This document shows, in pieces, positions 1 through 6,910 of a stretch of DNA of 10,685 nucleotides (position 1 is the first letter of the stretch; each line of letters starts with the position of its first letter). Under the pieces are notes generated by a model that had not been told where the DNA came from, made no database searches, and saw only the letters and a list, made by a program, of their open reading frames with translations. The stretch covers positions 1-10,685 of the forward strand of contig CAYGSW010000202.1 of assembly GCA_964352535.1 (NCBI GenBank), written 5' to 3'. The translations under genes were made by a program, and so were the position numbers. The stretch is from Granulosicoccus sp964352535. GTDB taxonomy: Bacteria > Pseudomonadota > Gammaproteobacteria > Granulosicoccales > Granulosicoccaceae.

Positions 1-382
1 TCCCAAGTCTGATGAAGGTGAAGAAAAGGGCACGCTGTCCGAAATGGGCATTCTCGACGCATTTATCAGTCGCGAACGACTCGGCAGCACCTGCCTGGAC
101 CATGGCTTTGCTCTGCCACACAGCCGCATAGGTTGTATCGACAAACCCGTCGCCGCATTAATCACACTCGAACAGGGCATTGATTACAACGCTAACGACA
201 ATCAGGCTGTTGACCTTGTTCTCGGCCTGCTGGTACCCGAAGAGTGCAACGATGAACACCTCAAGATTCTGGCCATGCTTGCCAAGCGCTTCAGCGAGCC
301 CGGATTCCGGGAGACCATCCGCTCCTACTCGGAACCCGCGCAACTGCACGACTACCTGACAAGCTTGCCGCCGGTCCAATAA
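1..382 (+). CDS. ptsN: PTS IIA-like nitrogen-regulatory protein PtsN (EIIA-Ntr), 3' part
   Basis: This is the terminal phosphate acceptor of the nitrogen-related PTS. It takes phosphate from HPr/NPr on a histidine, and in other proteobacteria its phosphorylation state controls K+ transport, sensor kinases and metabolism in the cytoplasm. The frame is open from base 2, so the start lies outside the window; 126 residues are visible against about 150-160 in the family. An internal ATG at base 44 is not the true start, because clearly homologous residues (the LDAFISRERLGST region) follow it closely and the family needs a further N-terminal segment. The active-site histidine is in the motif GFALPHSRIG, the typical G-A-PH-R block. 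The TAA stop lies 8 nt before hprK, which fits the conserved rpoN-hpf-ptsN-hprK-rapZ order. The assignment is confident; only the 5' end is missing. Confidence 0.93.
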   Translation, partial: PKSDEGEEKGTLSEMGILDAFISRERLGSTCLDHGFALPHSRIGCIDKPVAALITLEQGIDYNANDNQAVDLVLGLLVPEECNDEHLKILAMLAKRFSEPGFRETIRSYSEPAQLHDYLTSLPPVQ

Positions 383-390
383 AAACAGCC

Positions 391-1437
391 ATGGCTTCCC
401 GTCAACTGAGCGTCGGACAGGCTTTCGAGGCACTAAACGATGAACTCCGGTTGCGCTGGGTGGCAGGCCACTCGGCTAGCACAAGGCTGGTAACGCGCGA
501 CAAGAGCGCTGGCAAACGCCCACGCCTGCTCGGCCCACTCAATTTTAACAGCCCGAATCGCATCCAGCTGCTGGGGGCTTCCGAAGTGAGCCTGTACGGT
601 CGTGAATCCGATCTTGACCAGAGCCGGTTCGAATACCCCCTGACCTCCACCTGCGATATGTTGGTGGTGTCTGATGATCTGACCCCACCGCAATGCTTGA
701 TTGATCTTGCCGAACGCGAGCACATCGGCTTGATGGTCTCCGAGCTGCGTTACAGCGCCTTGCACAGTCGCATGCGCAACAGATTGACGCATTTGCTCGC
801 CGAACGGGAAATCATTCACGGCGTGATGATGGATGTGCATGGCACCGGCATACTGATAACCGGCGATGCCAGTGTCGGCAAAAGCGAGCTGGCGCTGGAG
901 CTGATCAGTCGTGGACACATACTGGTGGCCGATGATGCACCTGAATTCACGCGTATTGCGCCTGGCACCATTGAGTGCCAGTGCCCTGCACTTCTGCAGG
1001 ATTTTCTGGAAGTCAGAGGCCTTGGCATTCTCAACATTGCCTTGATGTACGGCGATGCACACACCCGCGAGCGCAAGATCCTGCGCTTTATTGTTCACCT
1101 GCAACGTGTGTCGGGTGACGATTTTAGCGAGGATCTGGCATCGATTGCCGGTGACCGGATATCAGAGCCATCCACGACAAGAGAAGTGCTGGGTGTCAAT
1201 GTCTCACAACGTACCATTCCGGTAGCACCGGGGCGCAATATAGCGGTCTTGGTGGAAGCCGCTGTGCGTGACCAGATTTTGCGCGCAGGTGGCTATAGCG
1301 CCTCAGAAGACCTGGTGGAAAAACAGGAACTGGCACTGGCGCGTTCAGCGGCGCGCAGCGTATCAAAACGTAATGACGACAATCTGGTCAGTAATGAACC
1401 TTCGAAGCCCAAATCAGGCACAGAGAAAAAACACTAG
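391..1437 (+). CDS. hprK: HPr kinase/phosphorylase HprK
   Basis: This bifunctional enzyme phosphorylates HPr on Ser46 with ATP or pyrophosphate and removes that phosphate by phosphorolysis. The N-terminal domain (about residues 1-130) matches the usual HprK_N start (a D-x-x-LRLRWVAG-like stretch near residues 17-26). The C-terminal catalytic domain has the Walker A motif GDASVGKS (158-165), the conserved histidine H143 just upstream (IIHGVMMDVHG), the acidic pair D181-D182, and the HprK signature EVRGLGILNI (207-216). At 348 residues it is some 30 longer than typical members; the excess is a hydrophilic C-terminal tail from about residue 305 (Lys/Ser/Asn rich) that may be disordered. It starts 8 nt after ptsN and ends 3 nt before rapZ, so it is probably co-transcribed. 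Its expected substrate, an HPr with Ser46, is encoded two genes downstream. Confidence 0.95.
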   Translation: MASRQLSVGQAFEALNDELRLRWVAGHSASTRLVTRDKSAGKRPRLLGPLNFNSPNRIQLLGASEVSLYGRESDLDQSRFEYPLTSTCDMLVVSDDLTPPQCLIDLAEREHIGLMVSELRYSALHSRMRNRLTHLLAEREIIHGVMMDVHGTGILITGDASVGKSELALELISRGHILVADDAPEFTRIAPGTIECQCPALLQDFLEVRGLGILNIALMYGDAHTRERKILRFIVHLQRVSGDDFSEDLASIAGDRISEPSTTREVLGVNVSQRTIPVAPGRNIAVLVEAAVRDQILRAGGYSASEDLVEKQELALARSAARSVSKRNDDNLVSNEPSKPKSGTEKKH

Positions 1438-1440
1438 CGC

Positions 1441-2304
1441 ATGACTCGAGTCACCATAGTTACAGGACTTTCAGGCTCCGGCAAGAGTGTGGCCTTGCAC
1501 ACTCTGGAAGATGAGGGATTTTTCTGCATCGACAACCTTCCCTCTCACCTGCTATCAGACATCATTGACAAGTTGCTGGCCAATGGCTCCAGCCTCTACG
1601 ACAGGCTCGCTATCGGCATTGACATGCGCAGCGAACGTGCCTCATCGGACAACCTTCTCAAACTGCTGGAAGAACTACGGGCACGCCAGGATTCTCAGGT
1701 GGAAGTGCTTTTTCTGGACACCGATCGTTCGACGCTGGTAACCCGTTTTTCAGAAACCCGCCGCAAGCACCCTTTGAGCACACAAGACCTGCCTCTGATC
1801 AGCGCCATTGATGAAGAAGCGCGATTGCTGGATCCGGTGAAGTCGCAGGCAGAACTGGTGGTCGATACCTCGGCGCTGAACCTGCATGATCTGCGTGACA
1901 TCATCCGCACCTACTTGCTGGGCAAGACAAAAGTCGGTCTTGCATTGATCTTTCAGTCATTCGGTTTCAAGCACGGGACACCCGCCAGCACCGATTTCAT
2001 GTTTGACGTACGTTGCCTGCCCAATCCACATTGGGAGCCAGATTTACGCAGCTATGATGGACGCGAGCAACCCATCATCGACTTCCTTGAATCGCAGTCT
2101 GATGTGCAGGATATGCGCCGTGATATCCAGGATTTTGTCATACGCTGGCTACCCAGGTTCGAGGATGAAAACAGAGCCTATCTGACCGTATCGGTTGGCT
2201 GCACCGGCGGGCGTCATCGTTCGGTTTATCTGGTTGAACAGCTGTGTGACTATTTTAGTGCCAGCCGCGACAATGTCTCACGCCGCCATCGTGAGTTAAG
2301 CTAG
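1441..2304 (+). CDS. rapZ: RNase adapter protein RapZ (YvcJ/YhbJ family, P-loop)
   Basis: RapZ binds nucleotides. In E. coli it presents the small RNA GlmZ to RNase E, so tuning glucosamine-6-phosphate synthesis; YvcJ homologues have other roles, so the RNA target here is not known. The 287-residue length is normal for the family. Walker A is GLSGSGKS (9-16), followed by the family stretch EGFFCIDNLP. The central part has a D-T-D-R-S-T-L-V-TRFSETRRKHPLS block (about 93-113). The C-terminal domain carries SFGFKHGTP (173-180), DVRCLPNPHW (189-198) and the hallmark GCTGGRHRS (253-261). The extreme C-terminus, implicated in RNA binding in E. coli, is arginine-rich rather than lysine-rich here. 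It starts 3 nt after the hprK stop. A longer gap and a palindrome follow before ptsH. Confidence 0.96.
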   Translation: MTRVTIVTGLSGSGKSVALHTLEDEGFFCIDNLPSHLLSDIIDKLLANGSSLYDRLAIGIDMRSERASSDNLLKLLEELRARQDSQVEVLFLDTDRSTLVTRFSETRRKHPLSTQDLPLISAIDEEARLLDPVKSQAELVVDTSALNLHDLRDIIRTYLLGKTKVGLALIFQSFGFKHGTPASTDFMFDVRCLPNPHWEPDLRSYDGREQPIIDFLESQSDVQDMRRDIQDFVIRWLPRFEDENRAYLTVSVGCTGGRHRSVYLVEQLCDYFSASRDNVSRRHRELS

Positions 2305-2310
2305 CCACGG

Positions 2311-2326
2311 GTGTTTCATGAAACAC
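2311..2326. repeat. Perfect 16-bp palindrome between rapZ and ptsH
   Basis: GTGTTTCATGAAACAC is identical to its own reverse complement and starts 6 nt after the rapZ stop. No T-run follows it, so it is not a standard intrinsic terminator. It could be an operator half-way between rapZ and the GTG start of ptsH, or a small cruciform or hairpin that modulates read-through in the only sizeable gap of this operon. No regulator could be assigned. A palindrome of this length can occur by chance in a window of this size. Confidence 0.4.
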
Positions 2327-2432
2327 TAAGAGGCTGTCCGAGGCCAGAAACCTGCGCGGTACAATTCAAGCGCTACTGGCAGGGTTTGATGTTTACACTG
2401 TACCGGCAGTTTAGGTCAAACAGGATATTGTT

Positions 2433-2702
2433 GTGATTACTCGCGAACTACCCATTATTAACAAGTTAGGGTTGCATGCACGTGCTGCCGCAAAACTGGT
2501 CAAACTCTCGTCATCCTTTGAGGCTAGTGTAGACATTGAAAAGGATGGTCAGAGAGTGAACAGTAAAAGCATCATGGGTGTCATGATGCTAGCCGCCAGT
2601 TGCGGTTCACAGGTGATCATTACCGCCGAAGGTGATGATGAGGTAGCTGCGATAGATGCCATCACCGATTTAATCAATCGTCGCTTTGACGAAGAGGAGT
2701 AA
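2433..2702 (+). CDS. ptsH: Phosphocarrier protein HPr (HPr/NPr family)
   Basis: HPr is the small cytoplasmic phosphocarrier that relays phosphate from EI to EIIA proteins. The 89-residue protein has the active-site histidine His15 in KLGLHARAAAK and a second regulatory site Ser46 in SKSIMGVMMLA, the position HprK phosphorylates. It ends in an acidic tail (FDEEE). The start is GTG at 2433, supported by an AGGA Shine-Dalgarno at 2422-2425 with 7 nt spacing; no ATG is available at the right distance from His15. The next gene begins 5 nt after its stop, and the GAGGAG that serves ptsI overlaps the end of this gene, so the two are likely translationally coupled. It could be named npr by analogy with the nitrogen PTS. 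With Ser46 intact beside hprK, HPr of the regulatory proteobacterial type is the better name. Confidence 0.95.
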   Translation: MITRELPIINKLGLHARAAAKLVKLSSSFEASVDIEKDGQRVNSKSIMGVMMLAASCGSQVIITAEGDDEVAAIDAITDLINRRFDEEE

Positions 2703-2707
2703 TACAC

Positions 2708-4459
2708 ATGAGCCTGATGTTTACCGGCATCGGAGTCTCTCGGGGTATTGCTATTGGCAATGCTTATCTGCTGCGCCGTAACCAGATTGATGTTACTTCA
2801 CGAACCCTTACAAAAAAATCGGTACCTGCCGAGATCAGGCGGCTTAAACGAGCCCTCAAAGCCTCACGCAAACAACTGCTCAATACACGCGATCACATAC
2901 CCAAGGATGCTCCGACAGATGTCAGCGCGTTCATCGAAACCCACATTCTCATGCTGGACGATGACGCACTCTCACAACGTCCGATAGAGATCATCAAAGC
3001 GGATCTGATCAATGCCGAAGCTGCGCTGCAACAACAACGGGAAGAGCTTGGCCGTGTATTTGGCTCTATGGAAGATGCCTACCTTGCAACACGCATAGAC
3101 GATGTCAATCATGTCATCGACTCCGTACTGCGAGCCCTGGATAACGGCGCAGAACCGGTTGTCGGTTCGGATAACTGGAAAGGACAGATCATTGTGGCAG
3201 ACGATCTGACACCTGCCGATACAGTGGCCATGCAGCATCACGGCGTTGCAGGGTTTGTAACCGAAACCGGTGGGCAGTTATCACACACGGCCATACTGGC
3301 CAGAAGTCTGGGTATTCCCGCCATCGTGGGCGTATCCAATATCCGCCGGTATGTCAAAGCTGGCGAAACACTGACACTGGATGGCAAGGCTGGCATGGTG
3401 CTGGCCGAACCCACTGACGAGATGCTGGTTAATTTCAAACGCCGGCAAAAAGAAATCCGTTTACAGCAGAAAGAGCTTGGCAAGCTCATTGATACCGATG
3501 CCATCACCCTGGATGGCGTAGAGCTTAAGTTGTCCGCCAATATTGAGATAGAGGATGACTTGAAAGCGTTGAAACGCGTCAACGCAGATGGTGTGGGTTT
3601 GTACAGAACCGAGTTCCTGTACATGAACCGGCCAACAATACCTACCGAGCAGGATCACTACAAGGTGTACACCAAGGTGCTAAGAGCACTCAAGGGCTCA
3701 GCGCTGACGGTCAGAACAGCAGACCTTGGCGCTGACAAGCAAATCTCGGGAACCAGTGCAGTTACTGACCGGCCACTGTCGCATAATCCTGCCATGGGAC
3801 TGCGTGGCATACGCTTGTGCCTGACTGATACACACTTGTTTATCCCACAGCTACGCGCCATCCTCAGAGCATCAGCCAAGGGTCCCATCCGCATGCTCAT
3901 CCCCATGCTCACCAACATTGGTGAAGTGGAGCAGTGCCTGAAGCTGGTTGAACAGGTCAAGCAGATGTTGCGTGAAGAGAACATCGCCTTTGACGAAAAC
4001 ATGCCGATAGGTGCCATGATTGAAGTACCGGCAGCCGCCATATCGGCGCATCTATTTGCACAGCGTCTGGACTTTCTGTCCATTGGAACAAACGATCTCA
4101 TTCAATACACACTGGCAATAGATCGCATTGATGATCAGGTTAACTATCTGTATGACCCCTTGCACCCGGCGGTGCTACAACTGATAAAAATGATCATTGA
4201 CGCCGGGCAACAGGCAGGTATTCCTGTGGCCATGTGCGGTGAAATGGCAGGTGATGTTCGCTACGTAAGAATTTTGCTGGGACTGGGGTTAACCGATTTC
4301 AGCATGCCTCCCAACCTGATACTCGAGACGAAAAAAAATCTTATCGCCGTCAGACGGACAACACTTAAAAAACAGGTTAATGCACTAATGGCGGCAGCTC
4401 ACATACCGGAGGAACGTCAACGTATACTGGATAAGATCAACGCGGTATCTGGCAAGTAG
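2708..4459 (+). CDS. ptsI: Phosphoenolpyruvate-protein phosphotransferase, enzyme I
   Basis: Enzyme I autophosphorylates with PEP on a histidine and hands the phosphate to HPr. At 583 residues it is the size of standard EI, without the N-terminal GAF domain that marks PtsP (EI-Ntr). Domain order is an N-terminal HPr-binding/helical region (about 1-150), the swivelling phosphohistidine domain with GGQLSHTAILARSLG (His193), and the C-terminal PEP-binding barrel. The barrel shows GVGLYRTEFLYM, SIGTNDLIQYTLAIDR and the active-site cysteine Cys510 in VAMCGEMAGD. A strong Shine-Dalgarno (GAGGAG) lies 8 nt before the ATG inside the end of ptsH. With no sugar EIIBC gene nearby and ptsN in the same operon, the inferred role is to drive regulatory phosphorylation of EIIA-Ntr through HPr. 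Its stop is 3 nt before mgtE. Confidence 0.96.
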   Translation: MSLMFTGIGVSRGIAIGNAYLLRRNQIDVTSRTLTKKSVPAEIRRLKRALKASRKQLLNTRDHIPKDAPTDVSAFIETHILMLDDDALSQRPIEIIKADLINAEAALQQQREELGRVFGSMEDAYLATRIDDVNHVIDSVLRALDNGAEPVVGSDNWKGQIIVADDLTPADTVAMQHHGVAGFVTETGGQLSHTAILARSLGIPAIVGVSNIRRYVKAGETLTLDGKAGMVLAEPTDEMLVNFKRRQKEIRLQQKELGKLIDTDAITLDGVELKLSANIEIEDDLKALKRVNADGVGLYRTEFLYMNRPTIPTEQDHYKVYTKVLRALKGSALTVRTADLGADKQISGTSAVTDRPLSHNPAMGLRGIRLCLTDTHLFIPQLRAILRASAKGPIRMLIPMLTNIGEVEQCLKLVEQVKQMLREENIAFDENMPIGAMIEVPAAAISAHLFAQRLDFLSIGTNDLIQYTLAIDRIDDQVNYLYDPLHPAVLQLIKMIIDAGQQAGIPVAMCGEMAGDVRYVRILLGLGLTDFSMPPNLILETKKNLIAVRRTTLKKQVNALMAAAHIPEERQRILDKINAVSGK

Positions 4460-4462
4460 GCA

Positions 4463-5806
4463 ATGAACGAACTAGAGCAGGAGCAGCAGTCAAGCACACT
4501 TGCCGATAACATCAGCGACGGTTCGCTGGCTTCTGCGCGCAGGATCATGGTAGCCATGCATCCTGCAGAAATTGCCGATGCCCTTGAAGCGCTACCGCCT
4601 GCACGTCGTCGCGTTCTGTGGGATTTGATCGAACCGGATCTGGAAGGCGAGATTCTCATGGAGGTGCACGATGAGGTTCGTGAGAGCCTCGTTCGCGACA
4701 TGGACATGGAAGATCTGGTTGCAGCCACCGAACAGCTGGATCTGGATGATCTTGCCGACTTCATACAATCACTGCCCGAAAAACTCACCACCGATGTTCT
4801 GGCTGGCATGGACCGCCAGGATCGCACGCGCCTTGAGCAAGTGCTTGCATATCCGGAAGACAGCGCTGGCGGACTGATGAACCTCGATACCATTACCGTA
4901 CGCGGCAACGTTACGCTGGATGTTGTGTTGCGCTTTTTACGCCGACGAGGCGAAATGCCAAGACATACCGACAGACTGTGGGTCACGGATCGCTATGGAC
5001 GCTACAGGGGTGAGTTACCGCTGCGTGTGCTGTTAACTACCAGCCCGGACACACTGGTGAACGATGTGCTCACTCACCGCACAGAACCACTCAATGTACT
5101 AACCAATGAGACAGAGGTTGCCAGAGCGTTTGAGGATTACGATCTTGTCTCTGCACCTGTCGTGGATGAGAATAACTTTTTGCTAGGTCGTGTCACCATT
5201 GATGATGTGGTGGACGTTATTCGCGAAAAGGCTGAACAGTCAGTGATGAGCATGGCGGGTCTGAAACAGGAAGACGACATCTTCGCTCCGGTGTTGCGCA
5301 GCACGCGCAAGCGTGCCTTATGGCTGGGCGTTAATCTGCTGACCGCCTTGCTGGCCTCCTGGGTTATTGCACAATTCGAAGGTACGCTGGAACGCATCGT
5401 GACGCTGGCCGTACTCATGAGCGTGGTTCCCAGCATGGGTGGCATTGCCGGCAGCCAAACACTGACGCTTGTGATTCGTGGACAAGCGCTCAATCAGATC
5501 AGCAAAAGTAATCTTCGCGACCTGTTGACGCGCGAGGTGGCTATCGGCCTTCTCAACGGGATATTGTGGGCCATGATTGTGGCAGCACTGGTGTGGCTGT
5601 GGTTTGGTGATCAACAGATCGGGCTGATCATCGGGGCTGCACTGATCGTAAACCTTGTGACAGCTGCCTATGCCGGTGCCATGCTGCCTGTCATCATGCG
5701 CAAGCTGGGTATTGATCCAGCACTGGCTGGCGGCGTGGCACTCACCACCATCACTGATGTGGTGGGTCTGGCAACGTTTCTGGGTCTTGCCACGCTTCTA
5801 TTGTAG
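4463..5806 (+). CDS. mgtE: Magnesium transporter/channel MgtE
   Basis: MgtE is an inner-membrane Mg2+ channel gated by cytosolic Mg2+ sensing. The 447-residue protein has the full layout. The superhelical MgtE_N domain (about 25-130) includes the loop around PEDSAGGLMN (131-140). Two CBS domains follow (about 140-195 and 200-257, with APVVDENNFLLGRVTIDDVV). Five predicted transmembrane helices run from about residue 284 to the end. The pore-lining motif VPSMGGIAGSQT (322-333) has Ile where many homologues have Asn. The last helix carries DPALAGGVALTTITDVVGL with Asp432, matching the conserved acidic pore residue of the family. It starts 3 nt after ptsI, so it belongs to the same transcription unit; mgtE next to ptsH-ptsI also occurs in Xanthomonas-type clusters. 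No Mg2+ riboswitch precedes it. The 3' end coincides with the start of an 18-nt tandem repeat. Confidence 0.95.
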   Translation: MNELEQEQQSSTLADNISDGSLASARRIMVAMHPAEIADALEALPPARRRVLWDLIEPDLEGEILMEVHDEVRESLVRDMDMEDLVAATEQLDLDDLADFIQSLPEKLTTDVLAGMDRQDRTRLEQVLAYPEDSAGGLMNLDTITVRGNVTLDVVLRFLRRRGEMPRHTDRLWVTDRYGRYRGELPLRVLLTTSPDTLVNDVLTHRTEPLNVLTNETEVARAFEDYDLVSAPVVDENNFLLGRVTIDDVVDVIREKAEQSVMSMAGLKQEDDIFAPVLRSTRKRALWLGVNLLTALLASWVIAQFEGTLERIVTLAVLMSVVPSMGGIAGSQTLTLVIRGQALNQISKSNLRDLLTREVAIGLLNGILWAMIVAALVWLWFGDQQIGLIIGAALIVNLVTAAYAGAMLPVIMRKLGIDPALAGGVALTTITDVVGLATFLGLATLLL

Positions 5807-5867
5807 GCACTTTTTTGTAGGCAGTTTTATCTTTCCAGGCACGTTTGTCTTTGCAGGCACCTCTATC
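5800..5867. repeat. Degenerate 18-nt tandem repeat across the mgtE stop
   Basis: Three 18-nt units lie head to tail at 5814-5831, 5832-5849 and 5850-5867, each of the form TTT-N2-AGGCA-N-(T/C)-TN-TNTC. A shortened 14-nt copy (5800-5813) overlaps the mgtE TAG stop. The AGGCA core recurs at 5805, 5819, 5837 and 5855. The array ends 1 nt before the ATG of the next gene, so the last units also form its leader and offer the only weak AG-rich stretch upstream of it. The first unit begins in a run of six T (5811-5816), but only a 4-bp stem (TGCC/GGCA) precedes that run, too weak to call a terminator. Its function is unknown; slippage-type duplication is the simplest origin. Confidence 0.7.
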
Positions 5868-5868
5868 T

Positions 5869-6264
5869 ATGAACAAGGGTTCTCTGATTGCCGTTGTTAT
5901 TCTTGCGCTCTACATTGGTGTAGAGGCCTATGCCATTCGCAAGGTTAGCCATCGTATAGAACCCGGATACATTCATGCCCTACTAATCAGAGCGCAGCAT
6001 GCGACACAAGCGTGTGAATCCGAAGCTCTGGCACTGGCTCCCCGATTTGCGCAAACCCTGTTGCGTGTGAGCGCCAGCTATCGGCAAGAACTCGCTGAGA
6101 CTAACCCTGAGCTATCGCCAGAGGATATCGACAACAGGCTGGCCCGGGAAATTGCGGATGCCAACACTGAGATCTCGCAAACCATAGCCTCAGTCGGCTG
6201 CGAGGATGCCGAGATAAAAGCACATTTTCAACGCTATCGTATCTACGCAAAAAAGACGCGTTGA
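5869..6264 (+). CDS. Hypothetical membrane-anchored or secreted protein, 131 aa
   Basis: The family is not recognised. The protein opens with a short positive N-terminus and one hydrophobic segment (about residues 5-23, SLIAVVILALYIGVEAYAI). This could be an uncleaved signal anchor; no clear signal peptidase site is visible. The remainder is hydrophilic, charged and mostly predictable as helix (for instance 34-75 and 83-110), with two cysteines, Cys49 and Cys111, that could pair if the domain is periplasmic. The start was taken at ATG 5869, giving the hydrophobic segment a natural position. An in-frame TTG at 5845 would add 8 residues encoded by the tandem repeat and is less likely. The Shine-Dalgarno is weak. 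The gene lies 62 nt after mgtE on the same strand and converges on a minus-strand gene. Reading-frame length and the plausible topology support it as real, but function is open. Confidence 0.65.
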   Translation: MNKGSLIAVVILALYIGVEAYAIRKVSHRIEPGYIHALLIRAQHATQACESEALALAPRFAQTLLRVSASYRQELAETNPELSPEDIDNRLAREIADANTEISQTIASVGCEDAEIKAHFQRYRIYAKKTR

Positions 6265-6287
6265 AGCAGTATCCGAATACGACAGCA

Positions 6288-6370
6288 GCTAGGAGGCTGA
6301 GCCAGGCTTATGCGGCTGTAGCGTCAATCGATACGAGCCGCAGCAACAGCAGGTCTGTTGTATTCCTAGC
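6288..6370. other. Nested inverted repeats between convergent genes (possible two-sided terminator)
   Basis: An outer 7-bp inverted repeat GCTAGGA (6288-6294) / TCCTAGC (6364-6370) encloses two further hairpins. One is GCGGCTGTA (6312-6320) with TAC-G-AGCCGC (6332-6341), a 9-bp stem with one bulge. The other is CAACAG (6344-6349) / CTGTTG (6355-6360). The element sits between the end of the plus gene (6264) and the stop of the minus gene (6366-6368), which lies inside the outer arm. No T-run follows on either strand, so a classic rho-independent terminator is not supported. An mRNA 3'-end stabiliser or a REP-like element is equally possible. The pairing was found by eye without energy calculation. 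Confidence 0.35.
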
Positions 6371-6683
6371 GGCTTGCACCCACCAGTCGGTTCACACTGT
6401 TGGATGAAATCATGGCCACTTTTTCAGTCTGCACATTGGCGTATTCGCAGGCATCCTGCACTTGTCGGAGTGTCTCATAGCTGTCAATCATAAAACCCTG
6501 AAACATGAAACGGGTTTGTTCCCAGGGCTTGTCAAGCTCGTTGACATACATGCCTAACTCAAGCTGATTGCTGTGTACCCAACGCCGATCTGCAACAAGC
6601 CGGGTGGTAACGGCTGCATTGGGACGCTCATTCAAGCGAGTTGTGTGACGTTTTGTGGTTTTTGCAGAGTTATTGAAAAACAT
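6366..6683 (-). CDS. Standalone DUF3391-like protein (HD-GYP N-terminal domain only), 105 aa
   Basis: From about residue 35 the protein matches the DUF3391 pattern normally found in front of HD-GYP cyclic-di-GMP phosphodiesterase domains. W35-V-H-S-N-Q-L-E-L-G-M-Y-V (35-47) corresponds to the usual W-V-x2-x-Q-L-x-x-GMYV start. NELDKPWEQTRFMFQGFMI (48-66) matches the E-L-D-x-PW-x4-F-x-x-QGF-x-I core. The segment to about residue 90 fits the following helix and strand. No HD or GYP motif follows: the frame stops at residue 105 and no remnant lies downstream. The start was placed at 6683 because an AGGAG (6693-6697 on the complement) lies 9 nt upstream; a longer frame to 6797 lacks such a site and its extra residues are not domain-like. 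Residues 1-34 are basic and probably flexible. An adaptor or decoy for an HD-GYP partner is possible but speculative. Confidence 0.72.
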   Translation of the reverse strand: MFFNNSAKTTKRHTTRLNERPNAAVTTRLVADRRWVHSNQLELGMYVNELDKPWEQTRFMFQGFMIDSYETLRQVQDACEYANVQTEKVAMISSNSVNRLVGASR

Positions 6684-6692
6684 GATTGCTAT

Positions 6693-6697
6693 CTCCT
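6693..6697 (-). promoter_or_regulatory. Shine-Dalgarno AGGAG deciding the start of the DUF3391-like gene
   Basis: AGGAG on the minus strand ends 9 nt before the ATG at 6683-6681. It is the reason for choosing this start over the upstream in-frame ATG at 6797. Confidence 0.7.
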
Positions 6698-6823
6698 GTG
6701 CCGGGCTGAAACCCGATCTCGTTGGTTGATGAAGAGAGATTACCGACAGCTGATGAATGCTGCCAGTGAAATGGCGGAATTTAGAGAGTCTGTGCACGGT
6801 TTAGGGGTCAGTAATTCAGGGTG

Positions 6824-6839
6824 TGGGATTGTGTTCACA
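6824..6839. promoter_or_regulatory. Possible CRP/Vfr-family binding site
   Basis: TGGGATTGTGTTCACA matches the CRP core TGTGA-N6-TCACA at 9 of 10 fixed positions. It lies about 140 nt upstream of the minus-strand DUF3391-like start and about 450 nt from nrdJa, so it would more naturally serve the minus gene. No good -10/-35 pair was found next to it. A match of this quality can arise by chance in 10 kb, so this is a weak call. Confidence 0.22.
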
Positions 6840-6910
6840 TCCTTGTTGGCAGTGTGTTGGCGTTACATGCCTGGGTGCCATTTTCATGACGCATAAACAG
6901 CCATTACGGC

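Noticed and set aside
433..1104. Minus-strand 223-codon frame opposite hprK
   Set aside because: It lies wholly antisense to a confidently identified gene and has no family features.
5807..5816. Intrinsic terminator after mgtE, suggested by six T
   Set aside because: Only a 4-bp stem with a 14-nt loop precedes the T-run.
5670..5948. Frame of 92 codons reading the 18-nt repeat as an F-x-G-x-F-x hexapeptide repeat
   Set aside because: It lies mostly inside mgtE in another frame, with Trp/Cys-rich translation typical of a shadow frame. The repetition follows from the DNA repeat.
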